A stretch of DNA of 64,000 nucleotides from an uncultured Flavobacteriaceae bacterium (GCA_947494715.1 CANLWG010000015.1:113323-177322); one strand, 5' to 3'. Positions 19,599 to 29,003 are shown, numbered from the stretch's first letter. Notes: generated by a model from the sequence alone, not told the origin. Program-made: numbers and translations.

Positions 19599-20354
19599 TT
19601 ATAATATAGACCAACCTCCATCCACAAAATAAGTAGCACCCGTTACAAAGGAGGCCTCATCCGATGCGAGAAAATATACTACATTGGCCACTTCCATGGC
19701 CGTTCCCATTCTGTTGAACACGCTTTTGCCATTCAGAATGCCTTCGGTCTCCTCGGGGTCCGGGGAATCATTGATGGATCCGCGTAGCAGTGGGGTATCT
19801 ATGGCTCCCGGAACGACACAGTTGACACGGATGTTTTTTTCCGCCAAATCCATGGCCATGGACCTCGTTAGCGTATCTATGGCTCCCTTGGAGGAAGAGT
19901 AGGCCGCCCTTTCGGGTACGGACCTAAAACCTAAAATAGATCCTGTATTTACCACGGCACCTTTTCCCTGCTCCATTATCAGAGGTACAAAGGCACGAGA
20001 CATATAATACATGCCTTTTAGGTTAACATCGTATAATTTTGTCCAATCCTCTTCCGTACAATCCAATATACTTCCCCTAACTTCAATACCCGCGTTATTA
20101 TGCAGTACATCTACCCTTCCCAGTTCTTTGCTGATTTTTTCCAATGCAGCTTCGACCTGGGACTTATCCGAAATATCACATTTACAGAAGACACCTTTCC
20201 GGCCCAATGACTGTATTTTTTCCTCGGCCTTTTTGCCTTTGACCTCATCAATATCTATAAGGCCTATGGCATATCCCTGTTTTGCAAATTTTATCGCGGA
20301 TGCCAGTCCCAATCCAGACGATGCTCCACTGACTACAAGTACTTTATCACTCAT
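19599..20354 (-). CDS. Short-chain dehydrogenase/reductase (SDR)
   Basis: A 251-residue classical SDR with cofactor motif GASSGLGLASA, DIDEVKGKK at the position that favours NAD(H) through an acidic residue, HNNAGIEVRG, the catalytic Ser in VNTGSILGF, and Tyr/Lys in YSSSKGA. The C-terminal end FVTGATYFVDGGWSI is typical. Probably oxidises a hydroxyl of a sugar or sugar acid in the same pathway as the neighbouring Zn-dehydrogenase and lactonase. It is 6 bp upstream of the transketolase-like gene. Confidence 0.88.
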   Translation of the reverse strand: MSDKVLVVSGASSGLGLASAIKFAKQGYAIGLIDIDEVKGKKAEEKIQSLGRKGVFCKCDISDKSQVEAALEKISKELGRVDVLHNNAGIEVRGSILDCTEEDWTKLYDVNLKGMYYMSRAFVPLIMEQGKGAVVNTGSILGFRSVPERAAYSSSKGAIDTLTRSMAMDLAEKNIRVNCVVPGAIDTPLLRGSINDSPDPEETEGILNGKSVFNRMGTAMEVANVVYFLASDEASFVTGATYFVDGGWSIL

Positions 20355-20386
20355 CGCAACACTATTTTTTGTTTAAGGATTATTTT

Positions 20387-21454
20387 TCAATTCGGTTTAA
20401 CGGCCACTTTCATTGCACCATCTTTTCTGCTCTCATAGGTCTCTAGGGCCTGGGCAAAGTCTTCGAGCTGAAATCTATGTGTGAACAATGGGGTCCAGTC
20501 TATTCTACCTTCCTGGACAAGCCGCAGAGCCTCCTCCGCAGTATTTGGATTGGCCCTTACCCCAACTATTTCTATTTCATCCAAGACTATTCTCTTCATG
20601 GGCAGTATAGGTTCTTCATGCGGAATGCCTATTACAGCGATAATCCCCCCTTTCGCGGCGGCATCACAGGCCTGTTGTATGGATTTAACGGTACCTGCAC
20701 ATTCCGTAATGGCGGGTACTCCCAAACCATTGGTTAATTCCATCACTTTTTGAACCACATCGATTTCCCTGTAATTGATGGGAATGGCACCCAGCTCGGC
20801 CGCCATATTTAAGCGATCCCCACTTCCTGCGATGATTATTCGGCCTGCCCCAAGGGCTTTGGCACAGAGTACGGCCATCAAACCCTGTGGTCCCGTACCC
20901 ATTATGAGAATATCGTCCCCGGGCTGAAGACGCGTTCTTTTTACGGTGTTCAATGCGATGCTCAGTGGGTCGATACACGCAGCCATTTCCAAATCCATAT
21001 CTTCAGGAATCTTATAAATGGCTTTAACTGAAGTACGCATATACTGGGCATAGGCCCCGGGCGTATAATGACCATATTGACGATGGCCTGTACTTTCATC
21101 GCCATAATTCAAGCATAAGTTGTACCGGCCAATCAGACAATTGCGACAATAGCCACAACCTACATGCGATATGGCACACACACGATCTCCTTTTTTCCAG
21201 CCCAGTTTTGATGCTTTGTTGCCTACAAGTTCTACCGTCCCGGACCATTCGTGTCCTGGAACAAACGGTAACGATTTAGGCCAGAATCCAGGAAAATCCC
21301 CTGCTATGATATGTGGATCTGTGCCACATATATAGGTGGTGTCCACTTTACACAAGACCTCGTCCGGATCAATCTCTGGAACCTCGATTTCCTGTATGCT
21401 AAAATCCCTTACGCCTTCCAGGACCAGGGCATTCATTTTTTTTGGTATACTCAT
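20387..21454 (-). CDS. Zinc-dependent medium-chain alcohol/polyol dehydrogenase
   Basis: A 355-residue MDR enzyme. Catalytic zinc ligands are visible in YICGTDPHI and PGHEWSGTV, and the structural-zinc loop has four Cys (CGYCRNCLIGRYNLC). The Rossmann motif is GTGPQGLMAVLCAKALGAG. It resembles threonine/sorbitol dehydrogenase-like enzymes that act on secondary alcohols of polyols or sugar acids. The substrate cannot be named. It sits 13 bp after the SMP-30 lactonase gene in the same operon, suggesting oxidation of an aldose or alditol followed by lactone opening. Confidence 0.88.
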   Translation of the reverse strand: MSIPKKMNALVLEGVRDFSIQEIEVPEIDPDEVLCKVDTTYICGTDPHIIAGDFPGFWPKSLPFVPGHEWSGTVELVGNKASKLGWKKGDRVCAISHVGCGYCRNCLIGRYNLCLNYGDESTGHRQYGHYTPGAYAQYMRTSVKAIYKIPEDMDLEMAACIDPLSIALNTVKRTRLQPGDDILIMGTGPQGLMAVLCAKALGAGRIIIAGSGDRLNMAAELGAIPINYREIDVVQKVMELTNGLGVPAITECAGTVKSIQQACDAAAKGGIIAVIGIPHEEPILPMKRIVLDEIEIVGVRANPNTAEEALRLVQEGRIDWTPLFTHRFQLEDFAQALETYESRKDGAMKVAVKPN

Positions 21455-21467
21455 TCTTTTCTAAATT

Positions 21468-22487
21468 TTATTTCCAGTGAACCATTGGTAATCCCGGTAC
21501 GGGGGACTTGAAATAGGGAATGGATTTACCCTTAAGCGATCCTATGTAAACGGTACCCAAATCTGGCCCTCCAAAGGTGACGCTTGCCATCCAGGGAGCA
21601 ATCCCCCTACCTGTTGCAAATAAGACTTCTTCGGTTACACTATTGCTGAAAAATGCTTTTTCCAAAGCCTCCACCTTTTCGGGGTCCCCTTCGTCCAAAA
21701 GCATTTTCATATCACCTTCCGGGGTTAGGACAAACAATTTATCGGAATACACTGTAGTCCCCCATAAATTTCCGTAGGTATCAAAGGCAATGCCATCCGG
21801 CCATGCCCCCTTTCCCAGTTTGGATGGTCCAAAAACCTCCCGGTCCACCAAATCACCCTTCTCGGTAAGCCTCATTCTGGATATGCAGCCACCGGTGGTC
21901 TCAACGATGTAGAGATACTCCTCAGTTTTATCAAACCTTATTTCGTTCGTGAATCCAAAACCTTCAGCCATTATCCTAAAAGCGCCATCCTCATATCTGG
22001 CAACATAGCCATCCTTGAGATCATGCTTTAATGCGTGCATCCAATTCTTTGTTTTGGTCGAAATCGTAATCCATATTCGATTCCTTGAATCCCTGAGCAC
22101 AAAGTTTACCTTACCGATTTCTTCCCCTTCTATGGAATCGGCCATCACTACGGTGTGACCTTTTCGCGTCATACGTTCCAGACGATCGGTGCCGAAATTG
22201 GAAATAAGAATATCCCCATTGTCGGCAAAGGCCAGCCCATTGGGCAATGTACCTTCAAGATATCTGGTGGCCTCCGAACCGGCATCCTCAAAGAAATCCG
22301 AACCGGATTGGGTCACCAGCTCCTGTTGCCCATTGAGACCTATGCGCATGACACCTCCCCTGGCATCCGCCGACCATAGTGTTCCATCCGGTTCCGCTAA
22401 AATGCATTCGGGTCGTTGTAAGTCCTTTCCGATGAACTGAATATTAGAGGTGTCCAGTTCAAAATCTAGTATTGGATTTCGTTGCAT
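21468..22487 (-). CDS. SMP-30/gluconolactonase-like lactonase
   Basis: A 339-residue six-bladed beta-propeller of the SMP-30/LRE family. Recognisable blocks are PECILAEPDGTLWSADARGG near the N-terminus, LPNGLAFADNGDILISNFG, a central EIRFDKTEEYLYIVET and KGAWPDGIAFDTYGNLWGT, which contains the conserved metal-binding Asp. Enzymes of this family hydrolyse sugar 1,4- or 1,5-lactones to aldonates. No signal peptide is seen, so it is cytoplasmic, unlike the ApnL-like lactonase at 32319. Its position between a dehydrogenase and an aldehyde dehydrogenase fits an oxidative sugar pathway. Confidence 0.85.
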   Translation of the reverse strand: MQRNPILDFELDTSNIQFIGKDLQRPECILAEPDGTLWSADARGGVMRIGLNGQQELVTQSGSDFFEDAGSEATRYLEGTLPNGLAFADNGDILISNFGTDRLERMTRKGHTVVMADSIEGEEIGKVNFVLRDSRNRIWITISTKTKNWMHALKHDLKDGYVARYEDGAFRIMAEGFGFTNEIRFDKTEEYLYIVETTGGCISRMRLTEKGDLVDREVFGPSKLGKGAWPDGIAFDTYGNLWGTTVYSDKLFVLTPEGDMKMLLDEGDPEKVEALEKAFFSNSVTEEVLFATGRGIAPWMASVTFGGPDLGTVYIGSLKGKSIPYFKSPVPGLPMVHWK

Positions 22488-22497
22488 TCTAATTGAG

Positions 22498-24039
22498 TTA
22501 AGAGCTTAATGCGCCGTCCCAGGTATCAATTTTTATATTTTTCAATTCCTCTTCGTCGAACCATCTTGTAGTTACCGCTTTGGACTCGGTAAAAAATTTA
22601 ATGCCGTCCTTGCCCATGGTATGTAGGTCGCCAAAAAAGGAATTTTTATGCCCTGTGAACGGAAAAATGCTGGCTGGAACCGGAATACCCACATTTACGC
22701 CCACCATTCCCGCATGGGTCCTGCGGGCAAATTCCCTGGCATAATGTCCGTTTTGGGTAAAAATGATGGATCCATTTGCATATGGATTGGCATTCATTAC
22801 GGCAATCCCTTCCTCAAAATCCCTGACCCTTTTTATGCTCAGTACCGGACCGAAAATTTCTTCATCCCCTACGGCCATCCCTGGTTTTACGTGGTCAAAA
22901 ATATTAGGGCCCAGATAGTAACCTTCCTCATGACCTGGTACATTAATTTCCCTGCCATCCAATACTAATTCTGCCCCTTCAGCCACACCGTTCTTTATCC
23001 TTCCGCTGACCAACTCATGATGACCTTTGCTCACCAAAGGACCCAACTGTGTGGATTTATCGTAAGCGGGTCCCACCTTTAAAGCCGAGGCAAACCCACT
23101 TATAATATCGGAAAGTTCATCTGCTATCTTTTCCTGTACGGTTATTACGGGCAAGGCCATGCATCGTTCGCCCGCACAGCCATACGAGGCACTGATTATT
23201 CCCCTTGCCGTACGTTCCAAGGGGGCATCGTCCAGGACAAGCGCATGATTTTTGGCCTGACAGAGTGCCTGAACCCTTTTGCCATGGGCGGCGGCCGTGG
23301 CATAGATATGCTTTCCTACTTTTGTAGAGCCGACGAAAGTAATACCCCTAACATTTTCATGGGTTATAAGTCTTTCAGCATCCTCATTTTTGCAGGTCAC
23401 CAAGTTAAAGACCCCTTTTGGTAGCCCTGCCTCATACAGTAATTCGGTCATTCGCATGGCCGTCATCGGTGTGACATTCGACGCCTTAAGTACCATGGTA
23501 TTACCCGTAGCAATACACAAAGGCATCATCCATCCCATTGGGATCATTGCCGGAAAATTGAATGGTGCTATCCCTATGAATACCCCCAATGGCTCCCGAT
23601 AGAGTACCGTATCAAATCCTTTGGACGTATTCATCAATGATTCGCCCATCATTAACGAAGGTGTACCGCACGCCAACTCTACCACCTCCTTTGCCTTAAG
23701 CACATCACCTACAGCTTCATCCCATACTTTCCCATTTTCCTTACATAAGGTTAGTACGAGTTCATCAAAATGTCGGTCAATCAAATCCCTAAACTTATAG
23801 AGCACCTGAACCCTTTTCAATACCGGGGTATCCGCCCATTCAGGAAATGCCTGATGAGCGGATTGAATGGCTTGGTCCAATTCACTTTGGGTACACATCG
23901 GCACTTGTGCAAGAACCTTACCTGTACTGGGGTTGTGAATGTTTTGATAATTTCCTGAGGAGGAATCGGTCCATTCACCATTAATATTCAGCCTTAGCTT
24001 TTTGATTTCGCCTTCATTCAAAATTTCGGTCTCTGCCAT
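22498..24039 (-). CDS. mmsA: CoA-acylating methylmalonate-semialdehyde dehydrogenase
   Basis: A 513-residue aldehyde dehydrogenase of the MmsA/IolA type. The catalytic Cys is in YGCAGERCMALPV, a motif specific to the CoA-acylating methylmalonate/malonate-semialdehyde subfamily, and the cofactor region has GITFVGSTKVGKHIY. These enzymes convert (methyl)malonate semialdehyde plus CoA and NAD+ to acyl-CoA with loss of CO2, as in valine or inositol breakdown. In this operon it is likely the last step of a sugar pathway that yields a malonate-semialdehyde-type product, or it has been recruited to another semialdehyde. It lies 10 bp upstream of the lactonase gene. Confidence 0.9.
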   Translation of the reverse strand: MAETEILNEGEIKKLRLNINGEWTDSSSGNYQNIHNPSTGKVLAQVPMCTQSELDQAIQSAHQAFPEWADTPVLKRVQVLYKFRDLIDRHFDELVLTLCKENGKVWDEAVGDVLKAKEVVELACGTPSLMMGESLMNTSKGFDTVLYREPLGVFIGIAPFNFPAMIPMGWMMPLCIATGNTMVLKASNVTPMTAMRMTELLYEAGLPKGVFNLVTCKNEDAERLITHENVRGITFVGSTKVGKHIYATAAAHGKRVQALCQAKNHALVLDDAPLERTARGIISASYGCAGERCMALPVITVQEKIADELSDIISGFASALKVGPAYDKSTQLGPLVSKGHHELVSGRIKNGVAEGAELVLDGREINVPGHEEGYYLGPNIFDHVKPGMAVGDEEIFGPVLSIKRVRDFEEGIAVMNANPYANGSIIFTQNGHYAREFARRTHAGMVGVNVGIPVPASIFPFTGHKNSFFGDLHTMGKDGIKFFTESKAVTTRWFDEEELKNIKIDTWDGALSS

Positions 24040-24078
24040 TTTTAATATTTGGTTATATGAGTTCTTACTTCTGGATAT

Positions 24079-24990
24079 CTAGGATTTGAAACTGTAACCA
24101 AAATCCGCAAGATATTTTTTGCTTATTTCCGCTGCTTCTTTAGGGGTCCGCGGCATCTTCTTGGAATAGTCCAATTCTGCCATGACCATACCTTTGTAAT
24201 CCGAATTCTCCAAAACGTCCAGCACCTCCTTAATCTTTACTTTTCCCATGCCCAAGGGCGCATATCCCAAATAGTACTCTCCCCCATCGAAATCCTTGAG
24301 GTGAATGTGTTCCGTAATCGAAATAAAATCCTTCAGTACCTGTACCGGATCCCCACCTCCTTTTTTTAGTTGGCCAATGTCCGGCCCAAATCTTACATAC
24401 TTTGTGTCCACATTGTTCATCAAGGAATAAACTTCATCGGGCAGTTCTATGGGGGTATCCGTATGTTGGTGAAATGCAAAGGTGATTCCCTCATCGGTAA
24501 CCCTTTTGGCATATTCGTTAAATGCATTGATAATGGTGGACTTGTATTCTGCATATTGGTAATTGTCCACTTTTTTCCGATTCATGCTTGCACTGAATTC
24601 CATGACATCACCACCGTATTTTTTACAGAGTTTTGCCCATTTCACCAATTTGTCCCCTTCTTCCTTTATGACCCTTTTATCCAGAACGTTGGCCATACAA
24701 AAAGCAGATTTAAGCGGTAGTTGGTACTTTTCTATCAATGTTCCGATACCTCCTTCTTTCTTTTCATAGTCTTCGATAACCCTGCCAAAGGTCTCAAAGG
24801 CATTAAATCCAAGTTCCGACATACCTTTCATGGCAGGTTCCAGATCATCAGTGCCGTACCCCCATGTGATGTAGGTATACCCGATATCTAATTTGGTATG
24901 ATACTTCAGCTTAAAGTCAGGAATTGAGGGCATCATTAATCCCAGGGCCCCGACTCCGGCCGTATGTAGAAAATCTCTTCGTGTTCCCAT
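24079..24990 (-). CDS. Exported sugar phosphate isomerase/epimerase-like TIM-barrel protein
   Basis: A 303-residue AP-endonuclease-2 family TIM barrel with a twin-arginine signal (TRRDFLHTAGVGALGLM). Metal-ligand-like residues include EFSASMN (Glu), AFHQHTDTP (His), RFGPDIGQL (Asp), EHIHLKDFDGG (His) and AELDYSK (Glu). This class is frequent in Bacteroidota oxidative sugar loci and can act as 3-keto-sugar isomerase/epimerase in the periplasm, but the substrate here is unknown. It is the second gene of the operon, between the small transporter and MmsA, and is one of three TIM-barrel proteins of this fold in the window. Confidence 0.8.
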   Translation of the reverse strand: MGTRRDFLHTAGVGALGLMMPSIPDFKLKYHTKLDIGYTYITWGYGTDDLEPAMKGMSELGFNAFETFGRVIEDYEKKEGGIGTLIEKYQLPLKSAFCMANVLDKRVIKEEGDKLVKWAKLCKKYGGDVMEFSASMNRKKVDNYQYAEYKSTIINAFNEYAKRVTDEGITFAFHQHTDTPIELPDEVYSLMNNVDTKYVRFGPDIGQLKKGGGDPVQVLKDFISITEHIHLKDFDGGEYYLGYAPLGMGKVKIKEVLDVLENSDYKGMVMAELDYSKKMPRTPKEAAEISKKYLADFGYSFKS

Positions 24991-25025
24991 TTGTCTTTGC
25001 TTTAATAATTCGGCTATTTAAAATG

Positions 25026-25484
25026 TTATTCCGAGGCTATCTTATCACCATAAACAGTAAAAAACACACCAACTAATAAGATGAAGGCACCCAGTATCTT
25101 CATTCCGGTAATCTTGCTCACCGGTGACCCCAATATTCCATAATGGGAGAATACCAAACCACATAAAACTTGCCCGGCCAACATGATTATCATTACCGGA
25201 CCTGCACCCAATCTTGGAATCAACCAGGCAATGCCAAAAACAAGACAACCGCCCATGGCCCCCGCCGTAAACAGCCAAAAGGGTACTTCCCTTAACCGTT
25301 CAAAAAATTGTGGCTCCCAGCCGGTAAGACCTATAAGTAATGCGGCCACTGCCCCAATTACCCAAAATAAGGCATTGCCCATACGTGGATTGTTCACAAT
25401 ATTCCCGACACTTCCATTCATCGCCAAATGGAGACAAAGAACAATCCCAATTACAAAACTTAACAATATCAATAGTGCTTTCAT
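25026..25484 (-). CDS. Small DMT-superfamily membrane transporter (YdcZ/DUF606 type)
   Basis: A 152-residue integral membrane protein with about five hydrophobic helices and the family blocks GNALFWVIGAVAALLIGL, LGAGPVMIIMLAGQVLCGLV and SHYGILGSP. Proteins of the YdcZ/DUF606 family have half the size of EamA transporters and probably dimerise; substrates are mostly unknown. It is the first gene of the eight-gene operon behind the operator-promoter at 25687-25712, so it probably imports (or exports) the sugar or acid handled by the downstream enzymes. Confidence 0.82.
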   Translation of the reverse strand: MKALLILLSFVIGIVLCLHLAMNGSVGNIVNNPRMGNALFWVIGAVAALLIGLTGWEPQFFERLREVPFWLFTAGAMGGCLVFGIAWLIPRLGAGPVMIIMLAGQVLCGLVFSHYGILGSPVSKITGMKILGAFILLVGVFFTVYGDKIASE

Positions 25485-25883
25485 CTGTTGGTATTTATCA
25501 ATTATTTAAAGTCAGATGTGCCCGTTATGTTTAGGCCGGTATAATCTTGCCCGTCGGCAGACAGGTACGCCAACCAACCTCTCGGTCAGTACCAATAATT
25601 GTTATGGCTCATTTCACAACCACGAACTTGATTTAAATACAACAAGCTATAGCTTTTGCATTTCTTAATCAATCATAATTGTACTTCAAATATACTAATT
25701 TTTGTATACAATTATAAATTTTAAATGTATTTTTTATCTTAACCTTTTCGACTATTGCCTTGAGCCATAACCCGGTTATACTACATTTTTCCGATTTTGT
25801 TATGGAAATAAGTTGCTATGGCCTATTGAAGGTACATCCTTCAATTTGACAGGAATTAACCAGGCAGGTTGGCATACAATATA
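25485..25883. promoter_or_regulatory. Promoter region of the oxidative operon
   Basis: No gene lies in this 399-bp gap. On the minus strand a TATATTTG -7-like box occupies 25687-25694 and operator TTTGTATACAAT occupies 25701-25712. The leader to the DMT gene start would be about 200 bp. The 25713-25883 part follows the stop of the PQQ dehydrogenase gene; no clear terminator hairpin was seen there. Confidence 0.6.
25701..25712 (-). promoter_or_regulatory. Operator TTTGTATACAAT upstream of the DMT operon
   Basis: Same core as the other sites, in the same orientation and at the same distance from a TATATTTG box as the SusC promoter at 15163-15188. A regulator bound here would block polymerase at the -7 to -33 spacer. 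Confidence 0.7.
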
Positions 25884-28052
25884 TCAATCCGGCAATTTGA
25901 ATGCCATGTACTTTCCTAGAAAGCCACTGTTTTTGTTCCCCGTTACAGCGATGACTACATATTGTTCACCATCAATCTCATAGGTAGTAGGCGTTGCCAG
26001 TCCGGGCCCGGGTAGTTGATATTCCCACAACAGTTCGCCACTGTCCTTGTCAAACGCACGGAATTTAGCATCTTTGGTAGCTGCAATAAAAATAAGTCCC
26101 CCCGCAGTTACGACAGGACCTCCTTGATTGATCGTTCCCGTAGGGGGAATTCCCTTTTTTGTCAATTCCTCATATTCTCCCAACGGTATTTGCCAAAGTA
26201 TCTCCCCTTTGTTTAAATCAACTGCATTTAAAGTTCCCCAAGGCGGTTTAATGGCCGGATACCCTTCCTCATCCGTAAAGGTTATATATCCCCGATTGGT
26301 ATATTTTAGTCTTTTGGTCAGGTTCTTTAGATTTTCGGTGCTGTCCAAAGTAGTTTCCTTTTCGGATTCCCACGACTCCGTCTTTTCTACGCTATTTTTT
26401 TGAATATCATCCAATCCGAGCAAATAAGCTGCGATTGCCGACTTTTCCTCTGCAGTCACATAGCTCATTGCGGGCATTAGGCCCCTGCCATTTTCGATAT
26501 ACCCTACTATATTGGAATGGGAGAGTTTTTCCTCGATTCCGATCAATGAGGGAATATAGTGCCCTCCTTCGCGGGACGGGCCGTGACATGTGGCGCAATA
26601 TGTTTGGTACAACTGAAATCCATTCAGGTCATTTGATGCCAGTTCGGCTTCTAAATCGATTAATTTTAACAACCAGGGCACATCATTTACGTTAATTATC
26701 AAGGTTCCGGTTTCCTCATCAATGGCCCCGCCCCCCCAGTTGGCGCCCCCGTTATAAAAGGGTTGGACAATGACTCCCTCAGTATTGGGCGGTGTGAATA
26801 TTTTGGTTTGATATTTTTTTAGCTCCTTCCTTACATAGGCATTGGCCTCGGGAGAAATATCTGTGGCCAAATCCTCCGTTAACTCCTGTCTCGTAAATGG
26901 TGGAGGCTTTACGGGAAGTGGTTGGGTCGGCCAGGTAACCTCATCCGTCATCGAGGATTGAGGCACCGGGACTTCCTTGATCTCAAAAAGCGGTTCCCCG
27001 GTTATCCTATTGAACAAATAAACGTATCCCTGCTTGGTAGGTTGAGCCACGGCATCTATCTCCTGACCATCATGGACCACCGTGGTCAAATTAGGCGGAC
27101 AGGACAAATCCCTATCCCATAGATCATGATGCACAAATTGATAATGCCAGATTCTTTCACCTGTCTCAGCATTAAGGGCCAAAAGGCAATTTGAAAACAA
27201 GTTCTGCCCTGTTCTATTGGCTCCATAAAAATCATAGGTTGCGGAACCCGTCGGAACATAAACGATGCCCCTTTCCACATCAAGGCTCAATCCGCTCCAA
27301 CTATTGGCTCCGCCAATATATTTGTATGCGTTTTCGGGCCACGTATCATAACCAAAATCCCCTGGTTCCGGTATAGTCCGAAACACCCATTCCAATTCAC
27401 CGGTAATGGCATTAAATGCCCTAATGTGACCAGGGGCCGCAGGCAAAAACTCGGACACCGTAGACCCGGCAATAATCAAATCCTTGTACACAATACCAGG
27501 GGAGGTAGCCCGTACACCCTTTATTTCTTGGTCACCCAATCCCGTGGAATAACGTATTCTACCATTTTCCCCAAAACTATCGACAATTTTGCCCGTTTTG
27601 GCATCTACCGCATATAGGAATTCAGAATACACATAAAAAATTCGACTATCCGATTCTTTTTCCCAATACATTAATCCCCTGGCGGATGACTGGTTACCTA
27701 TAGAATCATATTCCTTTAGATCTAGATACCATTTCTCCTGGCCGGTAAGGGCATCCAGGGCAACCATATTTCTACTGGCGGTGGTACCATATAAGACCCC
27801 ATTTACCATCAATGGATTGCACTTCACCTGCCCATGGGTTTCCGTCGGTCTCATATCATAGGACCAGGCCACTTCAAGCGATTCGACGTTTTCCTTATTT
27901 ATTTGCGATAATTTCGAATATTTGTTGCTGGAAGGCGATCCGTTGTAACTTCTCCATTCGCTAGTCCCCTTGTCCCTTGAAGATTCTTCCGGGGTACAGG
28001 CCACTATGGTTAAGAAGATTATAAAGGTTGAACTAAACCTGAAGATTCTCAT
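25884..28052 (-). CDS. PQQ-dependent sugar/alcohol dehydrogenase with fused cytochrome c domain
   Basis: A 722-residue exported quinoprotein. The N-terminus is a lipoprotein signal (FSSTFIIFLTIVAC). The eight-bladed propeller contains repeated WY/WS blade motifs such as MVALDALTGQEKWYLD and LLALNAETGERIWHY. A cytochrome c domain is inserted after about residue 470, with heme motif CATCH near residue 486 and a likely axial Met in LMPAMSYVT near residue 524; the propeller resumes afterwards (AVDLNKGEILWQIPLG). Family members oxidise aldoses or alcohols in the periplasm and pass electrons to a c-type cytochrome chain. Its start overlaps the ThuA-like stop by 4 bp (ATGA), so the two are translationally coupled. 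It is a candidate for oxidising apiose or another released sugar to its lactone. Confidence 0.88.
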   Translation of the reverse strand: MRIFRFSSTFIIFLTIVACTPEESSRDKGTSEWRSYNGSPSSNKYSKLSQINKENVESLEVAWSYDMRPTETHGQVKCNPLMVNGVLYGTTASRNMVALDALTGQEKWYLDLKEYDSIGNQSSARGLMYWEKESDSRIFYVYSEFLYAVDAKTGKIVDSFGENGRIRYSTGLGDQEIKGVRATSPGIVYKDLIIAGSTVSEFLPAAPGHIRAFNAITGELEWVFRTIPEPGDFGYDTWPENAYKYIGGANSWSGLSLDVERGIVYVPTGSATYDFYGANRTGQNLFSNCLLALNAETGERIWHYQFVHHDLWDRDLSCPPNLTTVVHDGQEIDAVAQPTKQGYVYLFNRITGEPLFEIKEVPVPQSSMTDEVTWPTQPLPVKPPPFTRQELTEDLATDISPEANAYVRKELKKYQTKIFTPPNTEGVIVQPFYNGGANWGGGAIDEETGTLIINVNDVPWLLKLIDLEAELASNDLNGFQLYQTYCATCHGPSREGGHYIPSLIGIEEKLSHSNIVGYIENGRGLMPAMSYVTAEEKSAIAAYLLGLDDIQKNSVEKTESWESEKETTLDSTENLKNLTKRLKYTNRGYITFTDEEGYPAIKPPWGTLNAVDLNKGEILWQIPLGEYEELTKKGIPPTGTINQGGPVVTAGGLIFIAATKDAKFRAFDKDSGELLWEYQLPGPGLATPTTYEIDGEQYVVIAVTGNKNSGFLGKYMAFKLPD

Positions 28053-28981
28053 TTAAAATAGGTCTTGGTCAATTCTGATTCAAAACCAACTTCGGGTACT
28101 TCTGCTCCGGCGGTCCAGATTATGGCATTGAGTACAAATTTTCTAAAATCAGGGATATACATATTTTCATGATTGTGACATCCAGTAAAACCAAATCCAC
28201 GACCTCCATCGGGTCGTTCCATTGCCCAGGCAATGGTTTCCGGCTTTGGATCTTCCTTGGGCAATGAAGACTTTAGAATAGGTATTATTCGGTTAGGATC
28301 CTCACCAAAGTACATGCGGTGATAGTACTCGGCTACCGAAGTCCATGGCTTTACCCCATTGAGTATTGGATGTTCGGGACTTGCCAATTCCACAGTCTCC
28401 GTAGCCGTGGTCCCAGGGGTATTGGAATCTCCGTCTACATTGGACTTTCCATCCAAATAATACCCCCCTACCCATTTTGAGTACCGATCTTGTGCAATTG
28501 GATGATCTACCCATGTCGCATAATGAAGGACCACTAATCCCATGCCTCCGTCCATTTTAGCATCAAAGTACTTCAGAAATTTTTTGTAATCGGCATCTTG
28601 ATACTCTTCGGCCCTGGGATTGGGCGGAAATATACCGTGCCATTCATGGGCGTACCTATCCGCACTGGTATGGACAACAACAACATCAACATCCTCCAAA
28701 CTGCCAATTGGCGGTCTTTCCCCTACATACATTTGCACATCGATATCAATTCCGTTCTTCCCTTCCCTCAAACAGTCCCTGACAATAAGGAGATCCTGGA
28801 TGTATTTATGGCATGGTTTGCTGTTGTCGCTACAATGATCATTAGGGCCTGCGATCAAAACAATTTTATACGTTGAAGGGGGATGGTCAGTTGGTTTACT
28901 GGGCGTTGATTGACAACCCGCGAACACAGATGCTGTCATAATCCAAGCCAGAAAGAGGCTGCCGTTCTTTTTGAAAATCAT
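28049..28981 (-). CDS. ThuA-like domain lipoprotein
   Basis: The protein has a ThuA/trehalose-utilisation fold, related to class I glutamine amidotransferases (IVLIAGPNDHCSDNS, DVVVVHTSADRYAHEW, GGMGLVVLHYATWVDHP, and the C-terminal GRGFGFTGCHNHENM). I prefer the ATG at 28981 over the track start at 29047 because it gives a lipoprotein signal (IFKKNGSLFLAWIMTASVFAGC) and leaves the 28-bp palindrome and its -7 box outside the gene. ThuA-like proteins often accompany sugar oxidoreductases in Bacteroidota, but their reaction is not settled. It is the first gene of a two-gene unit with the PQQ dehydrogenase. Confidence 0.82.
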   Translation of the reverse strand: MIFKKNGSLFLAWIMTASVFAGCQSTPSKPTDHPPSTYKIVLIAGPNDHCSDNSKPCHKYIQDLLIVRDCLREGKNGIDIDVQMYVGERPPIGSLEDVDVVVVHTSADRYAHEWHGIFPPNPRAEEYQDADYKKFLKYFDAKMDGGMGLVVLHYATWVDHPIAQDRYSKWVGGYYLDGKSNVDGDSNTPGTTATETVELASPEHPILNGVKPWTSVAEYYHRMYFGEDPNRIIPILKSSLPKEDPKPETIAWAMERPDGGRGFGFTGCHNHENMYIPDFRKFVLNAIIWTAGAEVPEVGFESELTKTYFK

Positions 28982-29003
28982 AAAAAATATATTATTATAA
29001 TAT

